Source: Bacteroidales bacterium UBA5371 (GTDB lineage: Bacteria > Bacteroidota > Bacteroidia > Bacteroidales > P3). Taken from it: DNA of 56,812 nt. The translations under genes were made by a program, and so were the position numbers. The stretch spans positions 139,955 through 196,766 of the forward strand of contig DHPF01000008.1 of assembly GCA_002407855.1 (NCBI GenBank). Reading direction: 5' to 3'. Each line of letters begins with the position of its first letter. Position 1 is the stretch's first letter. The notes below the pieces were generated by a model, which saw only the letters and a list, made by a program, of their open reading frames with translations, was not told the origin of the DNA and made no database searches. Below, one piece after another: positions 1 through 8,302 of this stretch.

Positions 1-228
1 TAATTTCAACGCCTATTGAAATAAATCCTAACGCCTATTGAAATAAATCCCAACGCCTATTGAAAATAATCCTAACGCTTGTTGAAATAAATCCTAATAA
101 CGATTGAAAATGATCCTAACGCCGTTTAAAATGATCCTAACGCCGTTTAAAATAATCCTAATAGTTATTAGAATAAATCCTAATAGGCGTTGAAATATTT
201 TTCAATAGGCATTAGAAAATTTTTAAGG
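1..228. repeat. 22-bp intergenic tandem array (family B)
   Basis: About ten adjacent units of the form TCCTAACGCCTATTGAAATA followed by AA. Successive units start at positions 8, 30, 52, 74, 96, 118, 139, 160, 182 and 204, so spacing is 22 bp with two 21-bp steps. There are no spacers, which excludes CRISPR. The last units are more diverged (AATAGGC in place of AACGCC). The array lies downstream of the rhomboid gene and may extend leftward out of the window. Confidence 0.9.
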
Positions 229-260
229 CTAAGACTCTTTATTTGAGTGCCTTTAGAATA

Positions 261-938
261 TTACTCTTCTTTCTTATTATTAATTTCCTCTTGAGTATCT
301 TCTAACCAATAGGGGTCGTCATCTGAGGGGTCGGTCTCTTCTTCTATGGTGGGCTCTTTGGCAATGATGTAACCTTTCTTACGATAGAGGATTGCAAATA
401 CAATTCCTGTTATTGCACCTCCTAAATGTCCCTGCCATGAGATACGTGGCGAGGACTGAAACATAGGAAATATTCCCCAAACAACTGAACCATAGAGAAA
501 GATAACTAAAAATCCAAAAGCGGCTTGTTGTTTGTTTTTATTTATGAATCCACTTAATATGTGAAACCATGCCAAGCAGTAAACCAAACCACTTGCTCCT
601 ATGTGTATGGAACCTTTTGTCCCAATTATCCATGCTGCTAAGTTAGAGAAGATATAAAAAAATATAAAAAGTCCGGAGGCTTTCTTCTTGTAGAAAAGAT
701 ATAATCCGAACAAGAGTAATAAGCAAGCCGCAGAGTTGGAAGCTAAGTGAGAGAAGTCGGTGTGAAGTAGAGGCATAGTAAGAATTCCTCTAAGTCCAAC
801 CAAGGTTCGGGGCTCTAAGCCAAAATTTGATAGAGATATATCAGAGATTCTCTCCAATATCTTTATGCTCCATAGAAGTATGCAAAAACTTACTGGAACT
901 ATTAGAGCGCTATAAAATTCTTTCTTTTCACTATTCAT
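261..938 (-). CDS. Rhomboid family intramembrane serine protease
   Basis: A polytopic inner-membrane protein of 225 residues predicted to cleave transmembrane segments of other proteins within the bilayer. The catalytic serine is in GASG (Ser116) and the catalytic histidine in WQGHLGG (His171). His64 and Asn68, in HLASN, match the conserved His and Asn that stabilise the oxyanion. About six hydrophobic segments lie between residues 10 and 185, followed by an acidic cytoplasmic tail rich in Glu and Asp. The substrate is unknown. It stands alone, with a -7 promoter element only 10 bases upstream of the start and the family B array downstream. The family assignment is firm; activity is inferred from the intact dyad. 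Confidence 0.9.
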   Translation of the reverse strand: MNSEKKEFYSALIVPVSFCILLWSIKILERISDISLSNFGLEPRTLVGLRGILTMPLLHTDFSHLASNSAACLLLLFGLYLFYKKKASGLFIFFYIFSNLAAWIIGTKGSIHIGASGLVYCLAWFHILSGFINKNKQQAAFGFLVIFLYGSVVWGIFPMFQSSPRISWQGHLGGAITGIVFAILYRKKGYIIAKEPTIEEETDPSDDDPYWLEDTQEEINNKKEE

Positions 939-948
939 AACTAAGTTG

Positions 949-956
949 CAAAGATA
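949..956 (-). promoter_or_regulatory. -7 element for the rhomboid gene
   Basis: Reads TATCTTTG on the minus strand, a full match to the Bacteroidetes TAnnTTTG element, ending 10 bases before the start codon. Confidence 0.6.
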
Positions 957-1018
957 ATAATTCTAAGTAGTTTTGAATAAAACTTATTATTTTTATGCCT
1001 TCTTTTGTAAAGAAATCT

Positions 1019-1026
1019 TATATTTG
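1019..1026 (+). promoter_or_regulatory. -7 element for the outer-membrane protein at 1052
   Basis: TATATTTG, 25 bases before the start codon. No TTTG at the expected -33 spacing was seen. Confidence 0.6.
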
Positions 1027-1051
1027 CAAATTAAACTTAGTGTAAATTAAT

Positions 1052-1963
1052 ATGAATAGGAATAATATTTTATTGGTGTTAGCTATTATTTTAATGCTAA
1101 TTACTGCAATGCAGACTAATGCTCAACGAAGAAACAAAGCTCCTGAGAATCGCTTTGGTGTAAGAGCAGGTTTTAATATGAGCGATTTAACTTCTGCCAC
1201 AGGAATTGATGTATTTAATGGTTTGGCTCTCTACAATAAGAATTTGGAACACGTGGGCTTCAACGACACTAAGCCATTCAAATATGGATTTAATGTGGGC
1301 TTCACCTCGCAGATACAACTCTATGACGCATGGTATTTACAGCCATCTCTAATTATTACATCAAAGGGTTACAAAATCAATTCTCAAAACTTAGGCTATG
1401 AAGCTCAAAATGTAGAAATAAATACTAATGCTTTCTATGTTCAGTTGCCAATTGATGTTGTGTGGAAGTACGAGATAACAGATGATTTTAGGTTTCTGGC
1501 AGCACTTGGAGGCTTTTTAGGTTACGGAATAGCTGGTAACACTTATTTTGAAGACCATTACGGCGAAAAGAATCAACCAAGAACCGACCACGAGCAAACC
1601 TGGAAGCCATCAAAAGCAAATGGATATATAGGATACGACCGTACAGTTCACGGGCTATACTATAAAGATATAGATGAAACTTTTGAAAGCGAAGGAACTA
1701 ATCGTTTTGATGCGGGATTAGAGATAGGGATAGGCTTTGAATTGAAGAGCTTTCAACTAATGCTAACTTATCAATACAGTCTTACTCCTTTCTATGATTA
1801 TGATTATGATTTCTCTCAAAGGTATAAAACGGCTAATATTCCTAACACAACAAACTCTTTTGAATATCTTCGTATAGAAACTCCAAAATCTCCTTCCTAT
1901 CAAGTTTTTTCCCTAACGCTTTCCTACTATCTTGATTTCTTCTCTAATAAGATAAAATACTAA
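1052..1963 (+). CDS. Outer-membrane beta-barrel protein, PorT/OMP_b-brl type
   Basis: A secreted protein of 303 residues with a signal peptide ending near MQTNAQ/RR (about residue 25). The mature part begins FGVRAGFN and alternates hydrophobic and polar residues in many short strands, ending SLTLSYYLDFF, as expected for a small outer-membrane barrel. The body contains repeated aromatic strand ends such as AWYLQPSLII and FQLMLTYQYSL. This architecture is very common in Bacteroidetes and gives no specific function. The gene is followed 47 bp later by another secreted protein in the same direction, so the two may be cotranscribed. Some relatives belong to T9SS components (PorT); nothing here proves that role. 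Confidence 0.75.
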   Translation: MNRNNILLVLAIILMLITAMQTNAQRRNKAPENRFGVRAGFNMSDLTSATGIDVFNGLALYNKNLEHVGFNDTKPFKYGFNVGFTSQIQLYDAWYLQPSLIITSKGYKINSQNLGYEAQNVEINTNAFYVQLPIDVVWKYEITDDFRFLAALGGFLGYGIAGNTYFEDHYGEKNQPRTDHEQTWKPSKANGYIGYDRTVHGLYYKDIDETFESEGTNRFDAGLEIGIGFELKSFQLMLTYQYSLTPFYDYDYDFSQRYKTANIPNTTNSFEYLRIETPKSPSYQVFSLTLSYYLDFFSNKIKY

Positions 1964-2010
1964 TAAAAGTAAGTAAATAATAAAATAAGCCAACCCTTCG
2001 TTAAAGAGAA

Positions 2011-2667
2011 ATGAAAAAGATATTATTCTTTATGGTTTTCACCTTTGCTTTTGCAAATCTCTTTTCGCAAGAGGCGGATAGTATTTTAGCTGATGACAAT
2101 TTGAATCCAGAGATACATAACCCTAATCCAGCTCAATATATGTTAATCACAGGAGCAAGTTTTGGGAGAGGGTTTTTCGCAGAAAGTTTTTCCGAAACAT
2201 TTCTTGGAGCCTCTGGAAGTTTTAAATTAAATGAACAATCTTGGCTAAGGGTTGGAGCTATGACAGGTGATACAAGAATAAAAGGAAACTTATTCTCTTC
2301 TAATCCAGAAGACAAAGCACCTTATGCCAATCATTATAGAAGAAATGCAGCTTATATAGGTATGGATTTTGAATTGAATAAAAGAGCCTTGCTTTCAGTT
2401 ACGGCATTCTACGACTTAGCTTCGCCACAAACTCAATTGGGAACAGCAAATTCAAGAAATAATCTTTACACCTATGGTTTTAATGCTAATCTAACTTATA
2501 AGATTACAGAAAGTTCTTTCTTTAAATTGGGAATAACAATAATAGATTCCAATAATCCATATTCTTTAATGTCAATGTATAGTCCTTATCTCAATCCTAT
2601 GGGAGTGCATTATGGGGCGTTAGGACAAAGCTATGGGATTAATAATATTGGCTTTATGAATTGGTAG
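2011..2667 (+). CDS. Secreted outer-membrane-like protein of unknown function
   Basis: A protein of 218 residues with a clear signal peptide (MKKILFFMVFTFAFANLFSQ, cleavage after about residue 20). The mature part has strand-like segments rich in Gly and aromatics (LITGASFGRGFFAESF, TYGFNANLTYKITESSFFKLGITI), suggesting a small beta barrel or beta sandwich at the outer membrane. I do not recognise a named family. It probably forms a unit with the upstream barrel gene. It converges on the O-methyltransferase gene, 21 bp away, with no clear terminator hairpin between them. Confidence 0.7.
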   Translation: MKKILFFMVFTFAFANLFSQEADSILADDNLNPEIHNPNPAQYMLITGASFGRGFFAESFSETFLGASGSFKLNEQSWLRVGAMTGDTRIKGNLFSSNPEDKAPYANHYRRNAAYIGMDFELNKRALLSVTAFYDLASPQTQLGTANSRNNLYTYGFNANLTYKITESSFFKLGITIIDSNNPYSLMSMYSPYLNPMGVHYGALGQSYGINNIGFMNW

Positions 2668-2688
2668 TTCAGCACTCTTTGCTTTATA

Positions 2689-3348
2689 TTAAAGTTTTCT
2701 TCCAACCATTAAGCCATCTCTAAGAGGGATAATAAGATTTTCCATCATTTTGTCTTCGGTTATTTTCTTGTTAAAAAGATTAATGGCAAGGGTTTCTTTG
2801 TCTTGTGGCATTGGATTTAGAGCAACCTTACCATACCAAAGTATATTGTCGGCTATCATAATACCACCCTTACGTAATTTCCCAACGCATATATCGTAAT
2901 ACAAAGGATAATTAGCTTTGTCTGCATCAATAAAAATTATATCAAATTCCTCATTAAGCGTAGGTAGAATATCAATAGCTTTTCCTATATGTAGCTTTAC
3001 TTTGTCTGAAAGATTATTTGATTGGAATAGGTTTTGGAGAAACTCTTCATACTCTTGCTCTTTTTCAATTGTATGTATTATTCCTTCTTCTTGCAATCCG
3101 TCTGCCAAACAAAGAGTAGAGTAACCACTAAATGTACCTATCTCTAAAATATATTTAGGCTTAATCATATTAGATATTAACTTTAAGAAGGTTCCTTGCC
3201 AATTACCACTAATCATATGAGGTCTAACGAAATTGAGATGGGTTTGCCTATTTAAGCTTTTGAGATTATCCGTTTCCTCACTTAGATAGGTTTGGCAATA
3301 ATTTTCTATCCTCTGATCTAAGAAAGGGTTTATTTGTTTTTCTTCCAT
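2689..3348 (-). CDS. Class I SAM-dependent O-methyltransferase (COMT/TrmR family)
   Basis: A cytoplasmic enzyme of 219 residues that should transfer methyl from S-adenosylmethionine to a hydroxyl group. The SAM-binding glycine motif reads LEIGTFSGYSTLCLA (about residues 70-84) and the metal/acceptor motif reads IIFIDADKANYPLYYD (about 137-152), both diagnostic of the caffeoyl-CoA O-methyltransferase-like family. Bacterial members include TrmR, which methylates 5-hydroxyuridine in tRNA. That role would suit the neighbours miaA and the CCA-type nucleotidyltransferase, but the link is inference. It is the last gene of a leftward operon, 7 bp after the OmpA-family gene. Confidence 0.85.
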   Translation of the reverse strand: MEEKQINPFLDQRIENYCQTYLSEETDNLKSLNRQTHLNFVRPHMISGNWQGTFLKLISNMIKPKYILEIGTFSGYSTLCLADGLQEEGIIHTIEKEQEYEEFLQNLFQSNNLSDKVKLHIGKAIDILPTLNEEFDIIFIDADKANYPLYYDICVGKLRKGGIMIADNILWYGKVALNPMPQDKETLAINLFNKKITEDKMMENLIIPLRDGLMVGRKL

Positions 3349-3355
3349 TATTATA

Positions 3356-4552
3356 TTAAAGTTCTAATATTTTAAATTCCACTCTTCTGTTTTTGGCTCT
3401 ACCTTCTTCTGTTTTGTTGTCGTCAATTGGCTGTTTGGCTCCATACCATTTGTATCGCAAGCGATTAGAATCAATACCCTGAGAAGTAAGATAGTCATAA
3501 ACAGCCTTAACCCTATTTTGAGAAAGGTTGTTATTATAGCGGTCGGAACCCTTGTTGTCTGTATGACCAGACAGTTCAATTTGCATTGATGGGTACTTCT
3601 CAAGAAGATTTATGAGATTATGAAGCTCAACATAAGATTGTGGAAGCAAGACACTCTTATCAAATTCAAAGAAAATATTCTCCATTATTACCACTTGTCC
3701 CACTTCATACTGAGGTTCGTTCTTCGTTTTTGTAATGGTTATATTATTATCGTATTCTATCTTATTCTGACAATCTAAACATATAACTGAAACATCATCT
3801 ATGTAATAGTAAGCACCAGGTAGGAGATAGGTCAAATAGGGTAAATCAACAACATTACTTTGTTGGGCTGGATAGAAATTGCCAATTGTTAAGAACTTTT
3901 CACCACCTTTTGCAATAAACTCACCCTCTATTTTTATCCAATTCTCAACGTCAGTAATAGGATTATCAAAAGAATTAACAACTTGTGGTTTAAGGTAAGT
4001 AGATATTGATTGACTTACGCCGTTATCATATTTTATTATATTTTTTTCAGTAAGCATTTCACGAGTATCTTCTGCAATCCTGTTAGAAGTAAACAAACCT
4101 CCAATGGTAGCAATAGCTCCTGATGAAAATTCACTCAGACTCACATAAAAAGTAAGTTTATAAGTTCTGCCTTCTTCCAAATATTCTTTCAGCTCTGTTT
4201 GAATATATTCTCTATATGTTGTTTTGGAAGTATATATTCCAACCATTCCAACACCAGTTCTGGGCATCTGAATACCTAATTTATTCTTAGGAATACTTGT
4301 TTGTTTTGCTCCACATTTATTATAATAATCAGCACTTCCTCCTGTTGGTTGCCACCAAGCCATTGCCTGCGACATATACCCATAAGGCTCTATCTTTTGA
4401 GGGCAAGCCAAATACTGCTCAAAAGAAGGATTGTAAATTAAGTTTTCCTGAGAATAGGAGGGAAGAGAAATAATCAAAAATAAAAAAATACTAAGCTTAA
4501 ATAGAAATAAGTTAAGTTTATTTTTATGTAAGTTAAGTTTATTTCCTGTCAT
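3356..4552 (-). CDS. OmpA-family protein with N-terminal beta-sandwich domain
   Basis: A protein of 398 residues. After an N-terminal signal sequence ending near SLPSYSQ (about residue 35) comes a 230-residue domain beginning NLIYNPSFEQYLACP, of the type found before OmpA domains in Bacteroidetes and possibly binding glycan. The C-terminal 110 residues are a peptidoglycan-binding OmpA domain: FFEFDKSVLLPQSY, SGHTDNKGSDRYNNNLSQNRV, GAKQPIDDN, KNRRVEF. It should anchor the outer membrane to the cell wall. The only usable ATG overlaps the end of miaA by 14 bp. The first residues contain an in-frame duplication (KLNL twice, seven residues apart), described separately. Confidence 0.85.
   Translation of the reverse strand: MTGNKLNLHKNKLNLFLFKLSIFLFLIISLPSYSQENLIYNPSFEQYLACPQKIEPYGYMSQAMAWWQPTGGSADYYNKCGAKQTSIPKNKLGIQMPRTGVGMVGIYTSKTTYREYIQTELKEYLEEGRTYKLTFYVSLSEFSSGAIATIGGLFTSNRIAEDTREMLTEKNIIKYDNGVSQSISTYLKPQVVNSFDNPITDVENWIKIEGEFIAKGGEKFLTIGNFYPAQQSNVVDLPYLTYLLPGAYYYIDDVSVICLDCQNKIEYDNNITITKTKNEPQYEVGQVVIMENIFFEFDKSVLLPQSYVELHNLINLLEKYPSMQIELSGHTDNKGSDRYNNNLSQNRVKAVYDYLTSQGIDSNRLRYKWYGAKQPIDDNKTEEGRAKNRRVEFKILEL
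4509..4544 (-). repeat. 21-bp-spaced direct repeat in the OmpA-family signal sequence
   Basis: The 15-mer AAGTTAAGTTTATTT occurs at 4509-4523 and again at 4530-4544, exactly 21 bp apart. In the gene it yields a seven-residue in-frame duplication (NKLNLHK then NKLNLFL) just ahead of the hydrophobic signal core. It touches the last codons of miaA at 4539-4544. Confidence 0.8.
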
Positions 4553-5447
4553 CTAAAACCTCCTTCCAATTAATTGATTCTTTTGCATTAAGCCAAATAT
4601 AACTTTCTTCCTTACGAAACCAAGTCATCTGGCGTTTGGCGTATCTCCTTGTGTTTGTTTTAATATCTTCAATTGCCTCTGAAAGACTTGTTTCACCACT
4701 AAAATACTTAAAAAGTTCTTTGTAGCCAACAGTATTGAGAGAAGATAGGTTTCTGAATTGATAAACCTGCCTTGCCTCTTCCACAAGTCCTTCTTCAATC
4801 ATTAAATCAACCCTTTGGTCTATTCTTTCAATAAGTTCAGCCCTATCTCTTTGAAGTGCAAACCTAATAATCTCAAAATCTCTTTTTACCTTTTGGTTTG
4901 TCCTATACGACGAGAAAGTTTTCCCTGTTTGGCGAAATAGTTCCAAAGCACGAATTAGCCTTATATGGTTTTTAGTATCCACAATATTATAGTACTCAAT
5001 ATCCTTCTCCTTCAATTCTTCTTGCAATGCAGTAATACCTTCCTCTTTGAAAACCTTGTTAAGCTCGTTCCTAATCTTAATATCAACATCAGGCAAATCA
5101 TCAATTCCATTACAAACCACATCAATATACATTCCACTCCCACCAGTAAGAACCAAATTATCATAAGTCTCAAACAGGGTATTAATCCTTTGAAGTGCAT
5201 CTTTCTCAAAAAGTCCAGCATTATAATTATCCTCAATTGAGATATGTCCAATGAAATGATGCTTTACTTCCAATAGCTCTTCTTTTGTTGGTCTTGCAAC
5301 GCCAATTCTTAATTCCTTATAGAACTGACGAGAGTCAGCAGATATAATTTCAGTATTAAGAGTTTTTGCCAAGCTAATAGCCTCTTTGGTCTTACCAACC
5401 GCTGTTGCACCAGTCAAAACAATCAATCTCTTAGTATTTACTTTCAT
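4539..5447 (-). CDS. miaA: tRNA dimethylallyltransferase
   Basis: Transfers a dimethylallyl group from DMAPP to N6 of A37 in tRNAs that read codons starting with U. The 302 residues match the family length. The P-loop is GATAVGKT (residues 13-20), followed by the DSRQFYKELRIG motif that binds the target adenosine and prenyl donor, then LTGGSGMYIDVV and the C-terminal RRYAKRQMTWFR motif. It sits 28 bp after the nucleotidyltransferase gene and overlaps the OmpA-family gene, so all are probably on one transcript. Association with a CCA-type enzyme gives a tRNA-maturation theme. Identification is secure. Confidence 0.96.
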   Translation of the reverse strand: MKVNTKRLIVLTGATAVGKTKEAISLAKTLNTEIISADSRQFYKELRIGVARPTKEELLEVKHHFIGHISIEDNYNAGLFEKDALQRINTLFETYDNLVLTGGSGMYIDVVCNGIDDLPDVDIKIRNELNKVFKEEGITALQEELKEKDIEYYNIVDTKNHIRLIRALELFRQTGKTFSSYRTNQKVKRDFEIIRFALQRDRAELIERIDQRVDLMIEEGLVEEARQVYQFRNLSSLNTVGYKELFKYFSGETSLSEAIEDIKTNTRRYAKRQMTWFRKEESYIWLNAKESINWKEVLDDRK

Positions 5448-5475
5448 ATCCCTTACAATGCTCCCTAATTATTTG

Positions 5476-6903
5476 CTATTTCTTTGGTTTAATTCCAAGC
5501 TTTTTAGCCTCTTTATACATCAACTCTAATGCTGCCTCCCTTTCGTTTGGGATTTCCCCATCTAAGATAGCATCCTTAATAATTGTCTTAATTATTCCAA
5601 TCTCTTTACAAGGAGAAATACCAAAGGTCTGCATAATATCCTCACCACTAACAGGAGGTTGGAAATTACGCAAGCGGTCCTTTTCCTCAAGCTCTTCAAG
5701 TTTTTGAGTAACCTTTTTGAAATTATCCCTATAACGAACTATCTTATTATGGTCTTTGGTTGTAATGTCTGCATGGCAAAGTTTCATCAAATCATCAATA
5801 TCTTCCCCTGCATCAAACAAAAGCCTCCTTACCGCAGAGTCAGTAACCTCGTCCTTAATCAGTATTTGCGGTCTAAGATGAAGACTAACTAACTTTTGAA
5901 CATATTTCATATTCTCATTCAAAGGTAGCTTCATTCGGCGAAAAATATATGGTACCATCTTTGCCCCTCTAACCTCGTGTCCGTGAAAGGTAAAACCAAT
6001 CTTTGGCTCAAAGCGTTTGGTTAGAGGCTTAGCAATATCGTGTAAAATAGTAGCCCAACGCAGCCATAAGTTGTTGCTTAACCTTGAAATATTGTCCAAA
6101 ACCTCAAGAGTATGTTTGAAATTATCCTTATGAGCCATATTACCAACCTTCTCATAGCCTTTAAGTGCAACCATTTCAGGGAAAAACAATCTCAAAAGAC
6201 CAGAGCGGTCAAGAAGCTTGAAACCCATTGAAGCCCTTGGTGAAAGTATTATCTTATTAAGCTCTTCACTTATTCTTTCTGCTGAAAGTATTTCAATCCT
6301 ATAAGCATTCCTTTCAATAGCCTCAAAGGTCTCGTTGTGAATAGAGAAATTGAGTTGAGTGGCAAAACGAATTGCCCTAAACATTCTTAAAGGATCGTCC
6401 GAAAAAGTAATATCAGGGTCAAGAGGAGTTTTAATAATTCCGTTTTCAATATCTATTAATCCATCAAAAGGGTCAATAAGTTCGCCATAATCCTCCTTGT
6501 TCAAAGATATAGCCATAGCATTTATTGTGAAATCCCTTCTGTTTTGGTCATCTTCCAAAGTTCCGTCCTCAACAAAAGGTTTGCGACTTTCTCTATTATA
6601 GCTTTCCTTTCTTGCCCCAACGAACTCAATCTGCCAATAGTAATCATCAACCAAGAAATTAATCATAGCAGTACCAAAATTCTTAAATACCGACACATTG
6701 CAGTCCTTCCCAATTTGTTTAGCAACGTTTTCAGCAAGTTCAATTCCGCTTCCCAAACAAACAATATCAATATCCTTGCTATCCCTCTTAAGAATAATAT
6801 CCCTAACCCAACCCCCAACCACATAGGCTTTCACCCCCATCTGATTAGAAACCGATTGAACAATTTGAAATATTGGATGTGTTAAATGTTTATCTAAATT
6901 CAT
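5476..6903 (-). CDS. cca: CCA tRNA nucleotidyltransferase / poly(A) polymerase family with HD domain
   Basis: A class II nucleotidyltransferase of 475 residues expected to add or repair the 3' CCA end of tRNA. The N-terminal head has VVGGWVRDIILKRDSKDIDIV (metal-binding Asp44 and Asp46), the RRDFTINAMAISL motif and the DPLRMFRAIRFATQL neck. A C-terminal HD domain is visible at RWATILHDIAKP. Poly(A) polymerases share the head, so the symbol rests on the usual role of the single Bacteroidetes copy. It heads the leftward operon with miaA. A TACTTTTG promoter element lies only 7 bases from the start codon, implying a very short leader. Confidence 0.9.
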   Translation of the reverse strand: MNLDKHLTHPIFQIVQSVSNQMGVKAYVVGGWVRDIILKRDSKDIDIVCLGSGIELAENVAKQIGKDCNVSVFKNFGTAMINFLVDDYYWQIEFVGARKESYNRESRKPFVEDGTLEDDQNRRDFTINAMAISLNKEDYGELIDPFDGLIDIENGIIKTPLDPDITFSDDPLRMFRAIRFATQLNFSIHNETFEAIERNAYRIEILSAERISEELNKIILSPRASMGFKLLDRSGLLRLFFPEMVALKGYEKVGNMAHKDNFKHTLEVLDNISRLSNNLWLRWATILHDIAKPLTKRFEPKIGFTFHGHEVRGAKMVPYIFRRMKLPLNENMKYVQKLVSLHLRPQILIKDEVTDSAVRRLLFDAGEDIDDLMKLCHADITTKDHNKIVRYRDNFKKVTQKLEELEEKDRLRNFQPPVSGEDIMQTFGISPCKEIGIIKTIIKDAILDGEIPNEREAALELMYKEAKKLGIKPKK

Positions 6904-6910
6904 TATCCTG

Positions 6911-6918
6911 CAAAAGTA
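6911..6918 (-). promoter_or_regulatory. -7 element for the cca-miaA operon
   Basis: TACTTTTG on the minus strand, 7 bases upstream of the start codon. If used, the mRNA would have almost no leader. Confidence 0.6.
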
Positions 6919-7127
6919 ATATAAATTCTCATTATTAAGATAAATTGGAGTTGAGAAAAGTTAATAGATAAGACTAAGGTAAATAAAACTCACCTATACA
7001 ACATATTCTCTAAGCCCAAAGAAATAACCCATGAATTATACCAAGTTTTGAATTTAGGCAAAAAGTATTAGAGTAATCAATTCCTTGATTAGTTAGTTTG
7101 AAAAGCTTTTGAAAAGCTTTTGGATGA

Positions 7128-7817
7128 TTATTTTTTAGACTTTAATTGAATGGTTTTTTTATCTAATATTAAGGTTGCTTTATCTCCTTTTACTATTAGC
7201 TTAACTTTACCATTTTCGTACTCGGCACCTTTTGCCCATGCCTGAGTTTGAGTAAGTAATATTTTTGCATCGCCAATTTCTATGATGGCTGTTGGTGTTT
7301 TGGTGTTTGTATTAAAAATAACATCATATTCCTTATTATCACTGCCCAAAAACTCGTTTAGAGTATATCCATTATTAACCTCAGGTTCATTTTCAAGAAT
7401 AATCTTATTTAAAGTATAATCCTCTGCAAGTTCTCCTTCTATAACCTTATTATTGATGTCTAATTGAAATAGTTTGTTTTCTCCAACCAAATAAGTGTTT
7501 TCTTCTATCTTAATAATGGATTTATCTACCCATTCAAACCTTCCTTTTGTGGTTTCAGGAATATTATTTGATTCTAAATATTCAATTGTCTTTTCATAAG
7601 TTTTATCATCATCTAATGTGATAACAGTATTAATGCCTGGACAAGACCCGCAAGGTAAAACTCCAAAATAAGTTCCTTCCCAGTCAATAGATGTTTGTGC
7701 GTTATGCATATCAACCTCTTGGGTTGGGGTTTGAGTGTCTGAATTGTTGGTTTTTGAACAAGCTGCAATCATTAATAATGATATTGCAATAGCTAAGATT
7801 GGTTTTAATGTCTTCAT
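7128..7817 (-). CDS. NlpE-like lipoprotein (copper homeostasis/adhesion NlpE N-terminal domain)
   Basis: A lipoprotein of 229 residues. The signal peptide ends in the lipobox MIAAC, with Cys20 as the lipidated residue. The mature N-terminus carries the NlpE signature: WEGTYFGVLPCGSCPGI, with a CxxC pair at Cys56 and Cys59, and a following small beta barrel. In E. coli NlpE signals envelope stress and surface contact through Cpx; here no Cpx genes are nearby, so only an envelope role is inferred. A second domain (about residues 135-229) resembles a membrane-bound lysozyme-inhibitor-like fold, but weakly. It lies 12 bp after a small helical protein gene and is probably cotranscribed with it. 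Confidence 0.82.
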   Translation of the reverse strand: MKTLKPILAIAISLLMIAACSKTNNSDTQTPTQEVDMHNAQTSIDWEGTYFGVLPCGSCPGINTVITLDDDKTYEKTIEYLESNNIPETTKGRFEWVDKSIIKIEENTYLVGENKLFQLDINNKVIEGELAEDYTLNKIILENEPEVNNGYTLNEFLGSDNKEYDVIFNTNTKTPTAIIEIGDAKILLTQTQAWAKGAEYENGKVKLIVKGDKATLILDKKTIQLKSKK

Positions 7818-7829
7818 TTTAATTTTCTT

Positions 7830-8102
7830 TTAAATGGTTTTTATTATTGATTTAAGTAATTCTATCTTCTCATAATATTGATCACTGAGCACATTCCAAA
7901 TACTATCTTGGTCTAATATCCTAAGCTTTTCTTTGGTGTTTGAATGCTTTTGATAGTCTTCCATATATTGATTTTTGTAATAGTTTTCCAATTCCTTACG
8001 ATGTTTTTCAATTACCTTAAACTCTTTGGAGAATGCTTTTAACTTCTTTAAGTCTTCTTCGCATTCAGTGAGTAGCTTTTCCATTTCTTCTAATTTTATC
8101 AT
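7830..8102 (-). CDS. Small charged helical protein of unknown function
   Basis: A protein of 90 residues with no signal peptide and no membrane segment. It is almost wholly alpha-helical by composition, very rich in Lys and Glu, with heptad-like spacing of hydrophobics (MEKLLTECEEDLKKLKAFSK) suggesting a coiled coil. I do not recognise the family. It is the first gene of a two-gene unit with the NlpE-like lipoprotein and has its own promoter element 35 bases upstream. Confidence 0.65.
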   Translation of the reverse strand: MIKLEEMEKLLTECEEDLKKLKAFSKEFKVIEKHRKELENYYKNQYMEDYQKHSNTKEKLRILDQDSIWNVLSDQYYEKIELLKSIIKTI

Positions 8103-8137
8103 AATCTTATTTATTGATTTAGGAAGGTTTCATGTTT

Positions 8138-8145
8138 CAAAATTA
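8138..8145 (-). promoter_or_regulatory. -7 element for the helical protein/NlpE-like unit
   Basis: TAATTTTG on the minus strand, 35 bases before the start codon at 8102. Confidence 0.5.
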
Positions 8146-8237
8146 CATCTTTTTTATTATTTATCTGTGTTTATAGAAATTTTTTACTAAGAAATTATTT
8201 ATTTGAATTTATCTCTTGTTGTTTGGAAAATTAGTAT

Positions 8238-8245
8238 TAACTTTG
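8238..8245 (+). promoter_or_regulatory. -7 element for serC-serA
   Basis: TAACTTTG, about 57 bases upstream of the serC start codon. The -33 region holds only T-rich TTGT sequence. Confidence 0.6.
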
Positions 8246-8302
8246 CAAACGTAATTTACAATAAATTAATTCAATATATCAACCATTTAAAAACAGTTAA
8301 AA

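Noticed and set aside
1..228. CRISPR array
   Set aside because: Units are contiguous at 22 bp with no spacers, and no cas genes are in the window.
7085..7121. AAAAGCTTTTG direct repeat as a terminator or operator
   Set aside because: A simple A+T-rich pair of palindromic words; no clear stem with T run in the right direction.
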